From the NCBI RefSeq assembly GCF_002217655.1, contig NZ_NEWK01000002.1, positions 1,613,164-1,677,163 on the forward strand: a DNA stretch of 64,000 bases, read 5' to 3'. A model generated the notes under the pieces. That model had not been told where the DNA came from. It searched no databases and saw only the letters and a list, made by a program, of their open reading frames with translations. Source of the DNA: Geobacillus thermocatenulatus. GTDB lineage: Bacteria; Bacillota; Bacilli; Bacillales; Anoxybacillaceae. Shown here piece after piece: positions 47,829 through 56,728 of the stretch (position 1 is the first letter of the stretch; the number at the start of each line of letters is the position of its first letter). Made by a program: the position numbers and the translations under genes.

Positions 47829-48767
47829 TTAATGGGACGGACCGGACGCTTCCCCTAACTCCCCACGCCGCTCTAAGTAATGATACAAAGCACCGAGCAA
47901 GTTCGCATCGTTTTTGAATTGGCACGTCTCCACCACCGGCTGGACTTTGGCAATGGGAACAAGCGACAATAACACCGAAAGCCGCTTGTTGATTTCGTCG
48001 ACGAAATCGGGGCGGCTGCTAATGGCTCCGCCTAAAATGATTTTTTCCGGGTCATATCCGTACTGCAAGTTAAAAATCCCTTGGGCCAATGAAAAATAAA
48101 ACCGGTCAATGGCCTTTTGCGCGGCTTCATCGCCGCTCTCGGCCAGCGCAAATACTTTTTCTCCGTCCAACTCCCTCTCCGGCATCCCCTTTTCCTCAGC
48201 CGCCATCCGGATCAACGCGCTTGTCGCCGCCAGTTCGCTCCATGTTTTGCATTCGATCCTTCCGTTCTCATAGCGGACATCCATCACCATATAGCCAAAT
48301 TCCCCGCCGTGCAAATGCGCCCCTTTATGGATACGTCCGTCTTTCACGATCGCCCCGCCAATGCCGGTGCCGACAATGACAAAGGCGATGTCGCGGCAGC
48401 CCCGGCCCGCCCCCTTCCATAACTCGCCAAGCGCCGCGCAATTCGCGTCATTTTCCATCTCTACCGGCAGGCCCGTTGCCCCGCCGAATACGTCTTTAAA
48501 GTTGGGACCGTGAATACAAGGCAAGGCGCTGCTTCCGCCGATGACGCCGATGTCGCTATCCACGCTTCCTGCGGAACTGATCGCAATGCCGGAAAGTGGA
48601 TAGTTGGCCTGCGCCTGGCGGACGACGTTAAGCAAGTCATCGCGAAATTGATGAAAGTCATGCCGCTCCGAACGGTAACGCCCTTTTTCGAAAAAGTCGC
48701 CATGCTCGTTCATGACGGCATGTTTGACATATGTGCCGCCAATATCAAAAACGATATAGTAACGCAC
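47829..48767 (-). CDS. ROK family sugar kinase without the zinc motif
   Basis: A 312-residue ROK protein: FDIGGTYVKHAVM (ATP), ENDANCAALGE (catalytic Asp region), FVIVGTGIGGAIV and HGGEFGYMV. The usual ROK zinc cluster CxCGxxGC is missing: here the sequence is IECKTWSELAAT. No DNA-binding domain, so an enzyme rather than a repressor, perhaps a beta-glucoside or amino-sugar kinase. Starts at GTG 48767. No neighbouring sugar genes. Confidence 0.88.
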   Translation of the reverse strand: MRYYIVFDIGGTYVKHAVMNEHGDFFEKGRYRSERHDFHQFRDDLLNVVRQAQANYPLSGIAISSAGSVDSDIGVIGGSSALPCIHGPNFKDVFGGATGLPVEMENDANCAALGELWKGAGRGCRDIAFVIVGTGIGGAIVKDGRIHKGAHLHGGEFGYMVMDVRYENGRIECKTWSELAATSALIRMAAEEKGMPERELDGEKVFALAESGDEAAQKAIDRFYFSLAQGIFNLQYGYDPEKIILGGAISSRPDFVDEINKRLSVLLSLVPIAKVQPVVETCQFKNDANLLGALYHYLERRGELGEASGPSH

Positions 48768-48905
48768 CGATGACGCCTCCTTCGTTTTTTATCTTTCCTC
48801 TCTTCTAGCTCCATTCGGCTTAGCTGTTTCTCCGCTTTTATGTATTCGCCGTCGGTCCATCCGCTCCTCCCCGCTGCAATGTCCGAGCTTTCTGCACCAG
48901 CAAAA

Positions 48906-48933
48906 AAGGCGTCCCGCCTCAGGCGAAACGCCT
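48906..48933 (-). terminator. terminator after the Spo0M-like gene
   Basis: AGGCGTTTCGCCT / AGGCGGGACGCCT nested stems followed by TTTTTTG on the minus strand, 13 nt past the stop. Confidence 0.8.
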
Positions 48934-48946
48934 TCTTCCATCCTGT

Positions 48947-49931
48947 TTACAGCCAATCCCCGCCATCAAATCCATCGCCGCCGTCAAACCAGTCATCGAC
49001 ATCCAGACCGTCAGCCACATCATCAATGACATCATCGAGCAGCTCCTCTGCCACCATTCCCGCCAACATCCCGGCCGCAAATCCGCCAATGGCGCCAGCC
49101 CACCCATGTCCGCCATGGCGCGAATGATGGACGGGTGAATCATGGCCTACGGGATGGCTATAGATTGGCGAATGCGGCGTTGCCAACGGATGCCCGCTCA
49201 GCTGGGCGAACGCCCCAGCCGCCTGCACCGCCTCTTCGATGGCTTCTCGAAGCAGACGGGCTGCCGTCGCCGAATCGCGAAGCTGTTCGTGAGTCATCAA
49301 CAGCTCCCGTTTCATTTCGCGTTCCCCGCCAAAGCCGTGGCGGACGTCGACCTCCATATACAAACGCACCCCTTCTCCCTCGACAAGGGCAAAAAACTCA
49401 ACCTCCTGGACGATCCCTTGAAACTCACCCGTTGGGAAGAATGAAAATTCTTGTCCGTACGGTGTAATGCTCCCAGATGCCGGTTTCTCACGAAAACCCA
49501 AGGCTGCCAATGCGGAAAACACTTGCTCCAAGGCGGTCGGCGGCAAAATGTGAATGGCGTCTTGGTCATATGCATCCGCCCCATCGGCAATATCGAGCCG
49601 GGTGACGAACGTATAACGGACCGTGGGGCGGCTGATCGGCAAATGGTGCGGCAGTGTGTACGAAAACGGCAGCACTTTCCGCTCGCCAGGCTGAATCGCA
49701 AACGAGGATGCGACCGGGATCACCGCCGCGGTTTTGCGATATGCCTTTCCTTCCGCGTGCACTTCCAAATTGCAATACGACATCTAGGTTCCGAATGTGT
49801 TGGGCGACTGAACCACCTTCCAGCAAAAATTCCCCTTCCAACGTTTCGCCAAGGCGCACATGCGGGCGATGCAGCACGAGATCCACTTTTGCAGCGCCAA
49901 TGCCGAGTCTCGATAAAAACTTTTTCCACAT
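48947..49931 (-). pseudogene. Spo0M-like sporulation-control protein, frameshifted
   Basis: ATG 49931 starts FLSRLGIGAAKVDLVL and GETLEGEFLLEGG, the Spo0M N-terminus. After HIRNLDVVLQF the frame is lost, and the homology resumes one frame over with VHAEGKAYRKT and FAIQPGERKVLPFSYTLP. The shift is near 49770-49785; 985 nt between start and stop is one more than a multiple of three. The C-terminus has a Gly/Ala-rich helix (GWAGAIGGFAAGMLAGM) and an acidic tail. Mutation or sequencing error. Confidence 0.82.
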
Positions 49932-49994
49932 CGGACCTCTCTCCTTTTTTCATCCTATTCACACTTGAATTACGAACAAGCCGCCAAAATGGTG

Positions 49995-50633
49995 TCACCG
50001 AAATAATTTGATCAACCCCAAGACGATCAACACAACCCCAGGCAGCATGGTCGCCCTTTTCATGATTCCCGTTTTCGACACCATATACCCCAACGATAAG
50101 CCGAGCCGGATGAACACAAGATTAAACACGCCAACCAGCAGGGCAAACGAAAGCGGCGGAAAATGCAAAAGCGACGAACTGACCCCGGCGCCAAATGAAT
50201 CCATCGAAAGAGCAATGCCGATTAATAACGCTTCTTTTTGACTGATCGTGCCTGAACGATCAAGATCGCCAAGTTCGGGGCGCTTCAATACTTGAACAGC
50301 GCCGCTGAATCGGTTAGCCTCCCCTGCTCGATCAGGCTCCATCGAAAACTCGCTTCCGTCTCCCTTTGGTTTATAGACGTTATAAATCGCCCAACCGCCA
50401 AGCGCCATGAGAATGACCGAAGCAAGCCCTCGCTCGACTTGCAACGGCAAAAAAAGCGCCAACAGGCGGCCGATGTTCATGGATGCAAACACCACCGCCC
50501 CGGACATGGATGCGATCAGCGCCAACGAAACAAAGGAGAAACGGACACCACCCATTCCATACGTAATGCCTACGCTCAAGCTGTCCATGCTCACGCTGAA
50601 AGCGAGCAAAATCATGGACACCCATAACCACAT
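49995..50633 (-). CDS. ytaF: YtaF/MntP-fold sporulation membrane protein
   Basis: A 212-residue membrane protein made of two related halves, each with an SMDS motif (AFSVSMDSLSVG, IALSMDSFGAG). A cytoplasmic loop carries DLDRSGTISQKE, a canonical EF-hand-like loop. Similar to B. subtilis YtaF and to MntP manganese exporters. ATG at 50633 follows GGGGGGAT. Transported ion unknown. Confidence 0.85.
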   Translation of the reverse strand: MWLWVSMILLAFSVSMDSLSVGITYGMGGVRFSFVSLALIASMSGAVVFASMNIGRLLALFLPLQVERGLASVILMALGGWAIYNVYKPKGDGSEFSMEPDRAGEANRFSGAVQVLKRPELGDLDRSGTISQKEALLIGIALSMDSFGAGVSSSLLHFPPLSFALLVGVFNLVFIRLGLSLGYMVSKTGIMKRATMLPGVVLIVLGLIKLFR

Positions 50634-50738
50634 ATGAATCCCCCCTGCCGTACAATATGCAATTCCGTACGGAGAGGGGACTTTCTTGCCATTCGACACG
50701 CATCGATTTCCGGGGAAATGTTTCCCCTTTTCTCGACA

Positions 50739-52574
50739 TTATTCCCGCAAATGATACGGCAGCGTCGCAATGACAACATCTTTTTTCATGATCAAGAAAA
50801 AGCGCAAAATGATGGCTGTTTGGTTATGCAAAAATGTATGCCACCATTTTTTCACGATAAATTGAGGCAAGAGCACCGTCACCGGTGCGCGGTCTGCTTC
50901 TTTTTCCGCTTTCGTGATGTATTCTAACAATGGCGACAAAATGGTTCGGTACGGTGAATAGATGACTTTCAACGGAATGTCCGGATAAAACTTCTCCCAC
51001 TTTTGCCGCAGCTTTTGTTCGTCTTTTTCGTCGAAAATAATCGACAGTGCCGTAATGTCGTCGGAAATGCTGCGGGCGTACTGAACGGATTGGGCGACCA
51101 CTTTGCTGACGCCGGAAATGGGAATAATGACTTTTGGTTTCAACAGTTTCTCGCGCTGTTGCCGCTCCCGTTCGTCAAGCCGCAGCTGCTCGCCAAGTTT
51201 TTTGTAATGCTCGTGAATTCGGCTGAACATCCAGACGAACAGCGGAATCGCCACAATGACGATCCACGCTCCTTGCGTAAATTTAGCGACCATCGTGACG
51301 AGCGTGACCATCCCGGTGACCACCGCTCCCGTTCCGACGGTGAGCAGCACGCCGAACTTCCGTCCTTCTTGCCGATTCCATAATTTTTTAATCAGCCCAC
51401 TCTGGCCGATGGTGAAGGAAAGAAAGACGCCAACCGCATAAAGCGGGATGAGCGAATGAGTTTTGGCATGAAACGCGATGATCAATACGATCGCCAGCAC
51501 GCTCAACAACATGATGCCATTGGAAAACACGAGGCGATCGCCCCGGGCCGCCAAGCTTCTCGGCAAAAAACCGTCCTTCGCCATAATCGACGTCAGCTGC
51601 GGAAACCCGGCAAAACTCGTATTCGCCGCGAGCACTAAAATGACCATCGTCGCCAGCTGAAACAAATAAAACACAAGACCATTCCCAAATACATGACGTC
51701 CGATTTGCGAAATGACCGTTTGATGTTCAGCCGGAGTAACGCCAAACCCAGCTGCCAACACGGTGATGCCTAAAAACATCACGCCAAGCAGCGCCGACAT
51801 CCATCCCATGGTAATGGCGGCGTTTTTCGAGCTGTCCGGCCGAAACGCCGGCACACCGTTGCTGATGGCTTCGACCCCGGTCATCGCCGAACATCCCGAC
51901 GAAAAGGCGCGCAGCAAAATAAACAAACTATAACCGGACGCAAACATGTGAGCCGTGGAAGCATGTTCGTGCATCGTAAACCCATGCCATCCTTCATGCC
52001 ACAACTGCCACCCGCCGACAGCGATCATGACAAGAACGAAGCCAATGAACACATACGTCGGATAGGCGAAGACAGTCGCAGATTCGGTAATGCCCCGCAA
52101 ATTGAGCACCATCAAAAGCAAGACAAGGGCGACAGCGAGCTCTACTTTCCATGGCAGCAACCCCGGAAACGCCGATGTCAGCGCAGCGACGCCGGAGCTG
52201 ATGCTGACAGCGACCGTCAAGATATAATCGATCATAAGCGCTGCCCCGGCCACTAAACTAATGTTCGTCCCCAAATGGTCGCGGGCGACCACATACGCCC
52301 CGCCTCCAGACGGAAACGCGTAAATGATTTGCCGATACGACAAGGTCACTAACAAGAGCAATACTAAAATCGCCACCGCGATCGGCAGCGAATAGAAAAA
52401 GACGCTTGTCCCTAATAAAGCAAGCACAAGCAAAATTTCTTCCGTCGCGTAAGCCACCGATGACAGGGCATCGGAAGAAAAAACGGCCAATGCCTTCCAC
52501 TTGGGCAATTTTTCATGTTTCAACTGTTTCGTTTCCATCGGTTTCCCGATCAACAAACGTTTTAACGAAGCCAT
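50739..52574 (-). CDS. kimA: KimA-like high-affinity potassium/proton symporter
   Basis: A 611-residue APC-superfamily transporter with ~12 membrane segments and a cytoplasmic C-terminal domain. SSDALSSVAYATEEIL, SYRQIIYAFPSGGGAYVV, FSSGCSAMTGVEAISN and the C-terminus TLPYHLRE match B. subtilis KimA (YdaO) as I recall it. It lies behind a c-di-AMP riboswitch, the classical arrangement, so potassium uptake is shut when c-di-AMP is high. KtrB-like gene is upstream in the same direction. Confidence 0.93.
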   Translation of the reverse strand: MASLKRLLIGKPMETKQLKHEKLPKWKALAVFSSDALSSVAYATEEILLVLALLGTSVFFYSLPIAVAILVLLLLVTLSYRQIIYAFPSGGGAYVVARDHLGTNISLVAGAALMIDYILTVAVSISSGVAALTSAFPGLLPWKVELAVALVLLLMVLNLRGITESATVFAYPTYVFIGFVLVMIAVGGWQLWHEGWHGFTMHEHASTAHMFASGYSLFILLRAFSSGCSAMTGVEAISNGVPAFRPDSSKNAAITMGWMSALLGVMFLGITVLAAGFGVTPAEHQTVISQIGRHVFGNGLVFYLFQLATMVILVLAANTSFAGFPQLTSIMAKDGFLPRSLAARGDRLVFSNGIMLLSVLAIVLIIAFHAKTHSLIPLYAVGVFLSFTIGQSGLIKKLWNRQEGRKFGVLLTVGTGAVVTGMVTLVTMVAKFTQGAWIVIVAIPLFVWMFSRIHEHYKKLGEQLRLDERERQQREKLLKPKVIIPISGVSKVVAQSVQYARSISDDITALSIIFDEKDEQKLRQKWEKFYPDIPLKVIYSPYRTILSPLLEYITKAEKEADRAPVTVLLPQFIVKKWWHTFLHNQTAIILRFFLIMKKDVVIATLPYHLRE

Positions 52575-52628
52575 GCTTCCGTTCCTCCCAAAAGCATAAG
52601 AGTTGACTCATTGATTCAAAAGAAAAAA

Positions 52629-52650
52629 CCGCTGAGGACGCACTCAACGG
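52629..52650 (-). terminator. riboswitch-controlled terminator before kimA
   Basis: Stem CCGTTGAG / CTCAGCGG (one G-T pair), 6-nt loop, followed by TTTTTTCTTTT, between the ydaO aptamer and the kimA start. Confidence 0.9.
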
Positions 52651-52662
52651 CTACAAATGTTC

Positions 52663-52815
52663 TAAGGCCATACTTCGTCCCTCCCCAAAGCGCTTGCGAG
52701 GTTAGCTGTCGGGTTCGGGCTTGGAGAGATGCCCTTCCTGGTCGGATTCACCCCAAGACAGCAGACGCTGCCAAATCGGGTCCCCGGCTCCATGCCGGAT
52801 TCAGCGCATCGTATC
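52663..52815 (-). promoter_or_regulatory. ydaO-type c-di-AMP riboswitch aptamer
   Basis: Minus strand shows the motif's conserved blocks in order: CGCTGAATCC, GCCGGGGACCC, TTGGGGTGAATCC, AGGAAGGGCATCTCT, AAGCCCGAACCCGACAGCTAACC and GCAAGCGC. Binding of c-di-AMP should favour the terminator downstream and switch off kimA. Confidence 0.95.
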
Positions 52816-52966
52816 AAGTTATTCTTGCTTCCATATCTTACCCCTTTGCTTGTCCCTCCGCCAACCTTGAAAAAGGGGGAAAACAGCGAATTTCTGGGCT
52901 TTTGGGCTTATTTTTCCTTTATTATTTTCCCTTCGCTCACGCTCCCGACATTTTTCTGTTTTTCAC

Positions 52967-54304
52967 TCATCCAATCATCATTTTCCCTTTCGGATAGCGG
53001 AATGGATCAGGCTGACGGCGCAGCGTGACCGCATAAGCGATCGTCAACGGGCCTACGCGGCCGGCAAACATCGTGAAAATAATGATCGCTTTTCCAAGCG
53101 GAGACAATTCAGGGGTTAATCCCATCGATAGTCCAACAGTCCCAAACGCCGATGTCGCTTCGAATAAAATCATTAAAAAGTCTTTTCCCTTTTCGGTAAT
53201 CGTCAACACCATCGTCACAAGCATGACGACAAACAATCCGCTCATCGTCACGGTCAGCGACTTGTATACCGTATCGTAGACGATTCGTTTTCGGAACAAA
53301 ACGACGTCTTCCTTCCCGCGGATTTGCGACCAAACCGCGCCGAGCAACGTCGTAAAGGTCGTTGTTTTGATTCCTCCGCCCGTCGAACCCGGGGAAGCGC
53401 CGACAAACATGAGAAACACGATCAAAAACAGCGTCGGTTGCGTCAAATCCGGGATGTTGAGCGTATTCGAGCCCGCCGTTCTCGGAGTGACCGCTTGGTA
53501 AAACGCGGACAAAAACTTGCCTGAGAGCGACAGCGGCCCCATCGTCTTCGGATTGTTCCACTCCAGCAGCAATATCAGCGCCATGCTGACAAACACCAGC
53601 CATGCCGTCGTGATGACCACCACCTTCGTATGAAGAGACAGCCGCCGTGTTTGCCGGTACTCATACACTTCATTCATGACAATAAATCCGATGCCGCCTA
53701 GTATAATTAAAATCGGCACGACAAGGCTCACGACCGGATCTTCCACATAGCCGGTCAAACTGCGAAACTCGCCCATCAAGTCAAAGCCGGCGTTGTTAAA
53801 GTTGGAAATCGCATGAAAGAACCCAAAGTAAACGGCTTTCCAAAACGGCATATCGAACGAGAAACGAATCGCCAACAGCAATCCGCCGATGCCCTCAATA
53901 ACGACGGTAAAAACGAGAATGCGTTTCACGAGCCGAACAATCCCTTCGATGCTCAGCTGATTGAGCGCCTCTTGCAGCAACAACCGCTCTTTCAAGGAAA
54001 TCCGCTTGCCAAGCAAAAAGGCAAACAACGTAGCAAATGTCATAAATCCAAGCCCGCCCACTTGGATGAGCGCTAAAATGACCAGCTGGCCGAACAACGT
54101 GAACGTCGTCCCCGTATCAACCACAACAAGTCCGGTCACGCACGTAGCAGACGTCGCCGTAAACAAGGCGTCTAAAAACGGAAGTCCTTTCCCGCCAACG
54201 GTCGCCGTCGGCAGCATCAACAAGAAAGTTCCAACCAAAATAATCAAGGCAAAGCCGGACACTAATACTTTCGGCGGATCGAAAAATTTACGGTTCGTAT
54301 TCAA
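52967..54304 (-). CDS. KtrB/KtrD-type potassium channel subunit
   Basis: A 445-residue TrkH/KtrB-family membrane protein built from four M1-P-M2 repeats; the selectivity-filter loops are TSATCVTGL, NNAGFDLMG, TPRTAGSNT and TSAFGTVGL. Ends FRYPKGKMMIG. TTG at 54304 is chosen behind GGGGAAGGG. A KtrA/KtrC RCK partner is not in the window. Next to kimA, giving two potassium uptake genes side by side. Confidence 0.92.
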   Translation of the reverse strand: MNTNRKFFDPPKVLVSGFALIILVGTFLLMLPTATVGGKGLPFLDALFTATSATCVTGLVVVDTGTTFTLFGQLVILALIQVGGLGFMTFATLFAFLLGKRISLKERLLLQEALNQLSIEGIVRLVKRILVFTVVIEGIGGLLLAIRFSFDMPFWKAVYFGFFHAISNFNNAGFDLMGEFRSLTGYVEDPVVSLVVPILIILGGIGFIVMNEVYEYRQTRRLSLHTKVVVITTAWLVFVSMALILLLEWNNPKTMGPLSLSGKFLSAFYQAVTPRTAGSNTLNIPDLTQPTLFLIVFLMFVGASPGSTGGGIKTTTFTTLLGAVWSQIRGKEDVVLFRKRIVYDTVYKSLTVTMSGLFVVMLVTMVLTITEKGKDFLMILFEATSAFGTVGLSMGLTPELSPLGKAIIIFTMFAGRVGPLTIAYAVTLRRQPDPFRYPKGKMMIG

Positions 54305-54385
54305 AGCCCCATCCCTTCCCCCTCGCTCACATAATCGCCTCTTTATAGTTGTGGATGATGCATAGAAAAAATATACCAAAAACAA

Positions 54386-54630
54386 GCTTGTTCGGGTACT
54401 CTAAACCATTTTCATCATAACATTCTTTCTGCATAATAAAATGGATAAAGGGCATGGCCACCGGCTTCAAGAATGTGGATGCATTGAAACCTTTTCCGTC
54501 TCCGTTCGTCTATATGAATGGCGAATGGCAGTCCGACTGAGACCACACAGGCATTGAAGCGCGGAAGGGGGCTTGCACCAGTCCCATCAAAACATTCCAT
54601 TGACTTTTGGCAACAGACGTATTATGCTAC
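54386..54630. other. gap upstream of ltaS
   Basis: No supportable gene between the KtrB-like gene and the ltaS promoter. It should hold the promoter of the KtrB-like gene, which I could not place. Confidence 0.5.
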
Positions 54631-54658
54631 TTGACATGGAGACGTTCCAATGTAAAAT
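54631..54658 (+). promoter_or_regulatory. probable sigma-A promoter of ltaS
   Basis: -35 TTGACA (54631-54636), 16-nt spacer, -10 TAAAAT (54653-54658), ~95 nt before the start codon. Confidence 0.7.
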
Positions 54659-54754
54659 CATGTAAGAATAAAACGTTTGTTGCTGTGGGCAATGGCTGTT
54701 GATATAAACATAGAAGCATCGTTAAGAATACGAGGCAAAGGAGGAGAAGAGGAC

Positions 54755-56710
54755 GTGAAGGCAATTTGGGAAAAATGGTTGAAAAAATGTCGTTCTCTCC
54801 CTAACCAATACATTGGCTTTTTTATTTTTGCCGTGCTCTTATTTTGGTTGAAGACGTACGCCGTCTATTTAGCGGAATTTAACCTTGGCATCAGCAACTC
54901 CATGCAGGAATTTTTATTGTTCATCAACCCGCTCAGTTCGGCGGTATTCTTCCTTGGGTTGGCGCTGTTGGCCAAGGAAACGCGTGTGTACAAATGGCTC
55001 ATTATTATTAATTTCGTCTTATCGTTCGTTCTATACGCCAATATCGTTTATTATCGTTTTTTCAGCGATTTTATTACATTCCCGACGTTGACGCAAACGA
55101 AAAACTTCGGCGATCTCGGCAGAAGCATTTGGGAGTTGCTCCGCTGGTATGACGTGTTCTATTTCTTGGATACGATCATTTTGGCGGTGATCGTTTTCTC
55201 GAAGCGATTCTCGCTCCCGGAAGTGCAGGCCGGCCGATTCAAAAAAGGCGCCATTTTCGCTTCGGCCATTCTGATGTTCAGCATCAACTTGGCGCTCGCT
55301 GAGACCGACCGCCCGCAGCTCTTGACAAGAACGTTCGACCGCAACTATATCGTCAAATATTTAGGCGTGTACAACTATTTGATTTACGATGCGTTCCAAA
55401 GCATGAAATCATCGACGCAGCGGGCGTTTGCGAACAAAAGCGATATCACGACGGTACTGAACTATGTGCAGGCGACATATGCCAAACCGAACCCGAAATA
55501 TTTCGGCGTGGCGAAAGGGAAAAACGTCATTTACATTCATTTAGAGTCGCTGCAAAACTTCGTGATTAACTATAAGTTGAACGGTGAAGAAGTCACCCCG
55601 TTCTTAAACTCGCTCACCCGCGATCCGAACACGTTCTATTTCGATAACTTCTTCCATCAAACAGGACAAGGGAAAACGTCGGATGCGGAGTTTATGCTCG
55701 AAAACTCGCTGTTTGGCTTGCCGCAAGGCGCTGTCTTTACGACGAAAGGACAAAACACGTATCAGGCGGCTCCGGCCATTTTGCACCAATACGGCTATAC
55801 AAGCGCCGTCTTCCACGGCAACTACAAAACGTTCTGGAACCGCGATGAAATTTACAAGTCGTTCGGCTTTGACCATTTCTTTGACGCCAGCTACTACGAT
55901 ATGAACGACGAGGACGTCTTGAACTACGGTCTGAAAGATAAACCGTTCTTCCGGGAGTCAATCCCGCTGTTAGAAACCTTGAAAGAACCGTTCTATGTGA
56001 AATTTATTACGCTGTCGAACCACTTCCCGTACCCGATCAGCGAGGAAGATGCGACGATCCCGCCGGCGACGACAGGCGACGGCTCGGTCGACCGGTATTT
56101 CCAAACGGCACGCTATTTGGATGAAGCAGTGAAAGAGTTCTTTGACTACTTGAAAAAATCGGGTCTGTACGACCGCTCCGTCATCATCTTATATGGCGAC
56201 CATTACGGCATTTCGGAAAACCATAACAAAGCCATGGCGCAAATTTTAGGAAAAGAAATTACGCCGTATGAACATGCGCAATTGCAGCGGGTGCCGCTAT
56301 TCATCCACGTGCCGGGCATAAAAGGCGGCGTCATGCACGAGTTTGGCGGCCAAATCGATTTGTTGCCGACGGTCTTGCACCTGCTGGGCATTGATACAAA
56401 AAATTACGTCCATTTTGGAACAGATTTGCTGTCACCCGAACATCAAGAAATCGTTCCGTTCCGCAACGGCGACTTTGTCACGCCGAAGGTGACAGCGGTC
56501 AACGGCAAATACTATGACACGAAAACAGGTGAACCTCTTGAAAGCACGCCGGAAATTCAGCGGCTCGAACAAATTGTCCGCACCAAGCTTGACCTATCGG
56601 ATAAAGTCGTCTACGGCGATTTGCTCCGGTTCTATACACCGAAAGGCTTCAAACCGGTCGATCCGTCAAAATATGACTACAATAACCGTGAAGAGGGAAG
56701 CGATCAATGA
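54755..56710 (+). CDS. ltaS: lipoteichoic acid synthase (LtaS type)
   Basis: Polymerises glycerol phosphate from phosphatidylglycerol on the outer membrane face. 651 residues: five N-terminal membrane segments, an AxA cleavage-like site (RAFANKSD), then an alkaline-phosphatase-fold sulfatase domain with the catalytic Thr in FFHQTGQGKTSDAEFM, and LYGDHYG for metal binding. GTG at 54755 behind AAAGGAGGAG is preferred to the ATG at 54677. Paralogues (YfnI, YvgJ, YqgS) cannot be excluded. Confidence 0.93.
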   Translation: MKAIWEKWLKKCRSLPNQYIGFFIFAVLLFWLKTYAVYLAEFNLGISNSMQEFLLFINPLSSAVFFLGLALLAKETRVYKWLIIINFVLSFVLYANIVYYRFFSDFITFPTLTQTKNFGDLGRSIWELLRWYDVFYFLDTIILAVIVFSKRFSLPEVQAGRFKKGAIFASAILMFSINLALAETDRPQLLTRTFDRNYIVKYLGVYNYLIYDAFQSMKSSTQRAFANKSDITTVLNYVQATYAKPNPKYFGVAKGKNVIYIHLESLQNFVINYKLNGEEVTPFLNSLTRDPNTFYFDNFFHQTGQGKTSDAEFMLENSLFGLPQGAVFTTKGQNTYQAAPAILHQYGYTSAVFHGNYKTFWNRDEIYKSFGFDHFFDASYYDMNDEDVLNYGLKDKPFFRESIPLLETLKEPFYVKFITLSNHFPYPISEEDATIPPATTGDGSVDRYFQTARYLDEAVKEFFDYLKKSGLYDRSVIILYGDHYGISENHNKAMAQILGKEITPYEHAQLQRVPLFIHVPGIKGGVMHEFGGQIDLLPTVLHLLGIDTKNYVHFGTDLLSPEHQEIVPFRNGDFVTPKVTAVNGKYYDTKTGEPLESTPEIQRLEQIVRTKLDLSDKVVYGDLLRFYTPKGFKPVDPSKYDYNNREEGSDQ

Positions 56711-56727
56711 TCGCCTCCCTCTTTTTT
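56692..56727. terminator. terminator between ltaS and the subtilase gene
   Basis: Stem GAGGGAAGCGATCA / TGATCGCCTCCCTC (one mismatch) followed by TTTTTTC; it overlaps the ltaS stop codon and lies next to the stop of the convergent aprX-like gene. Confidence 0.9.
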
Positions 56728-56728
56728 C

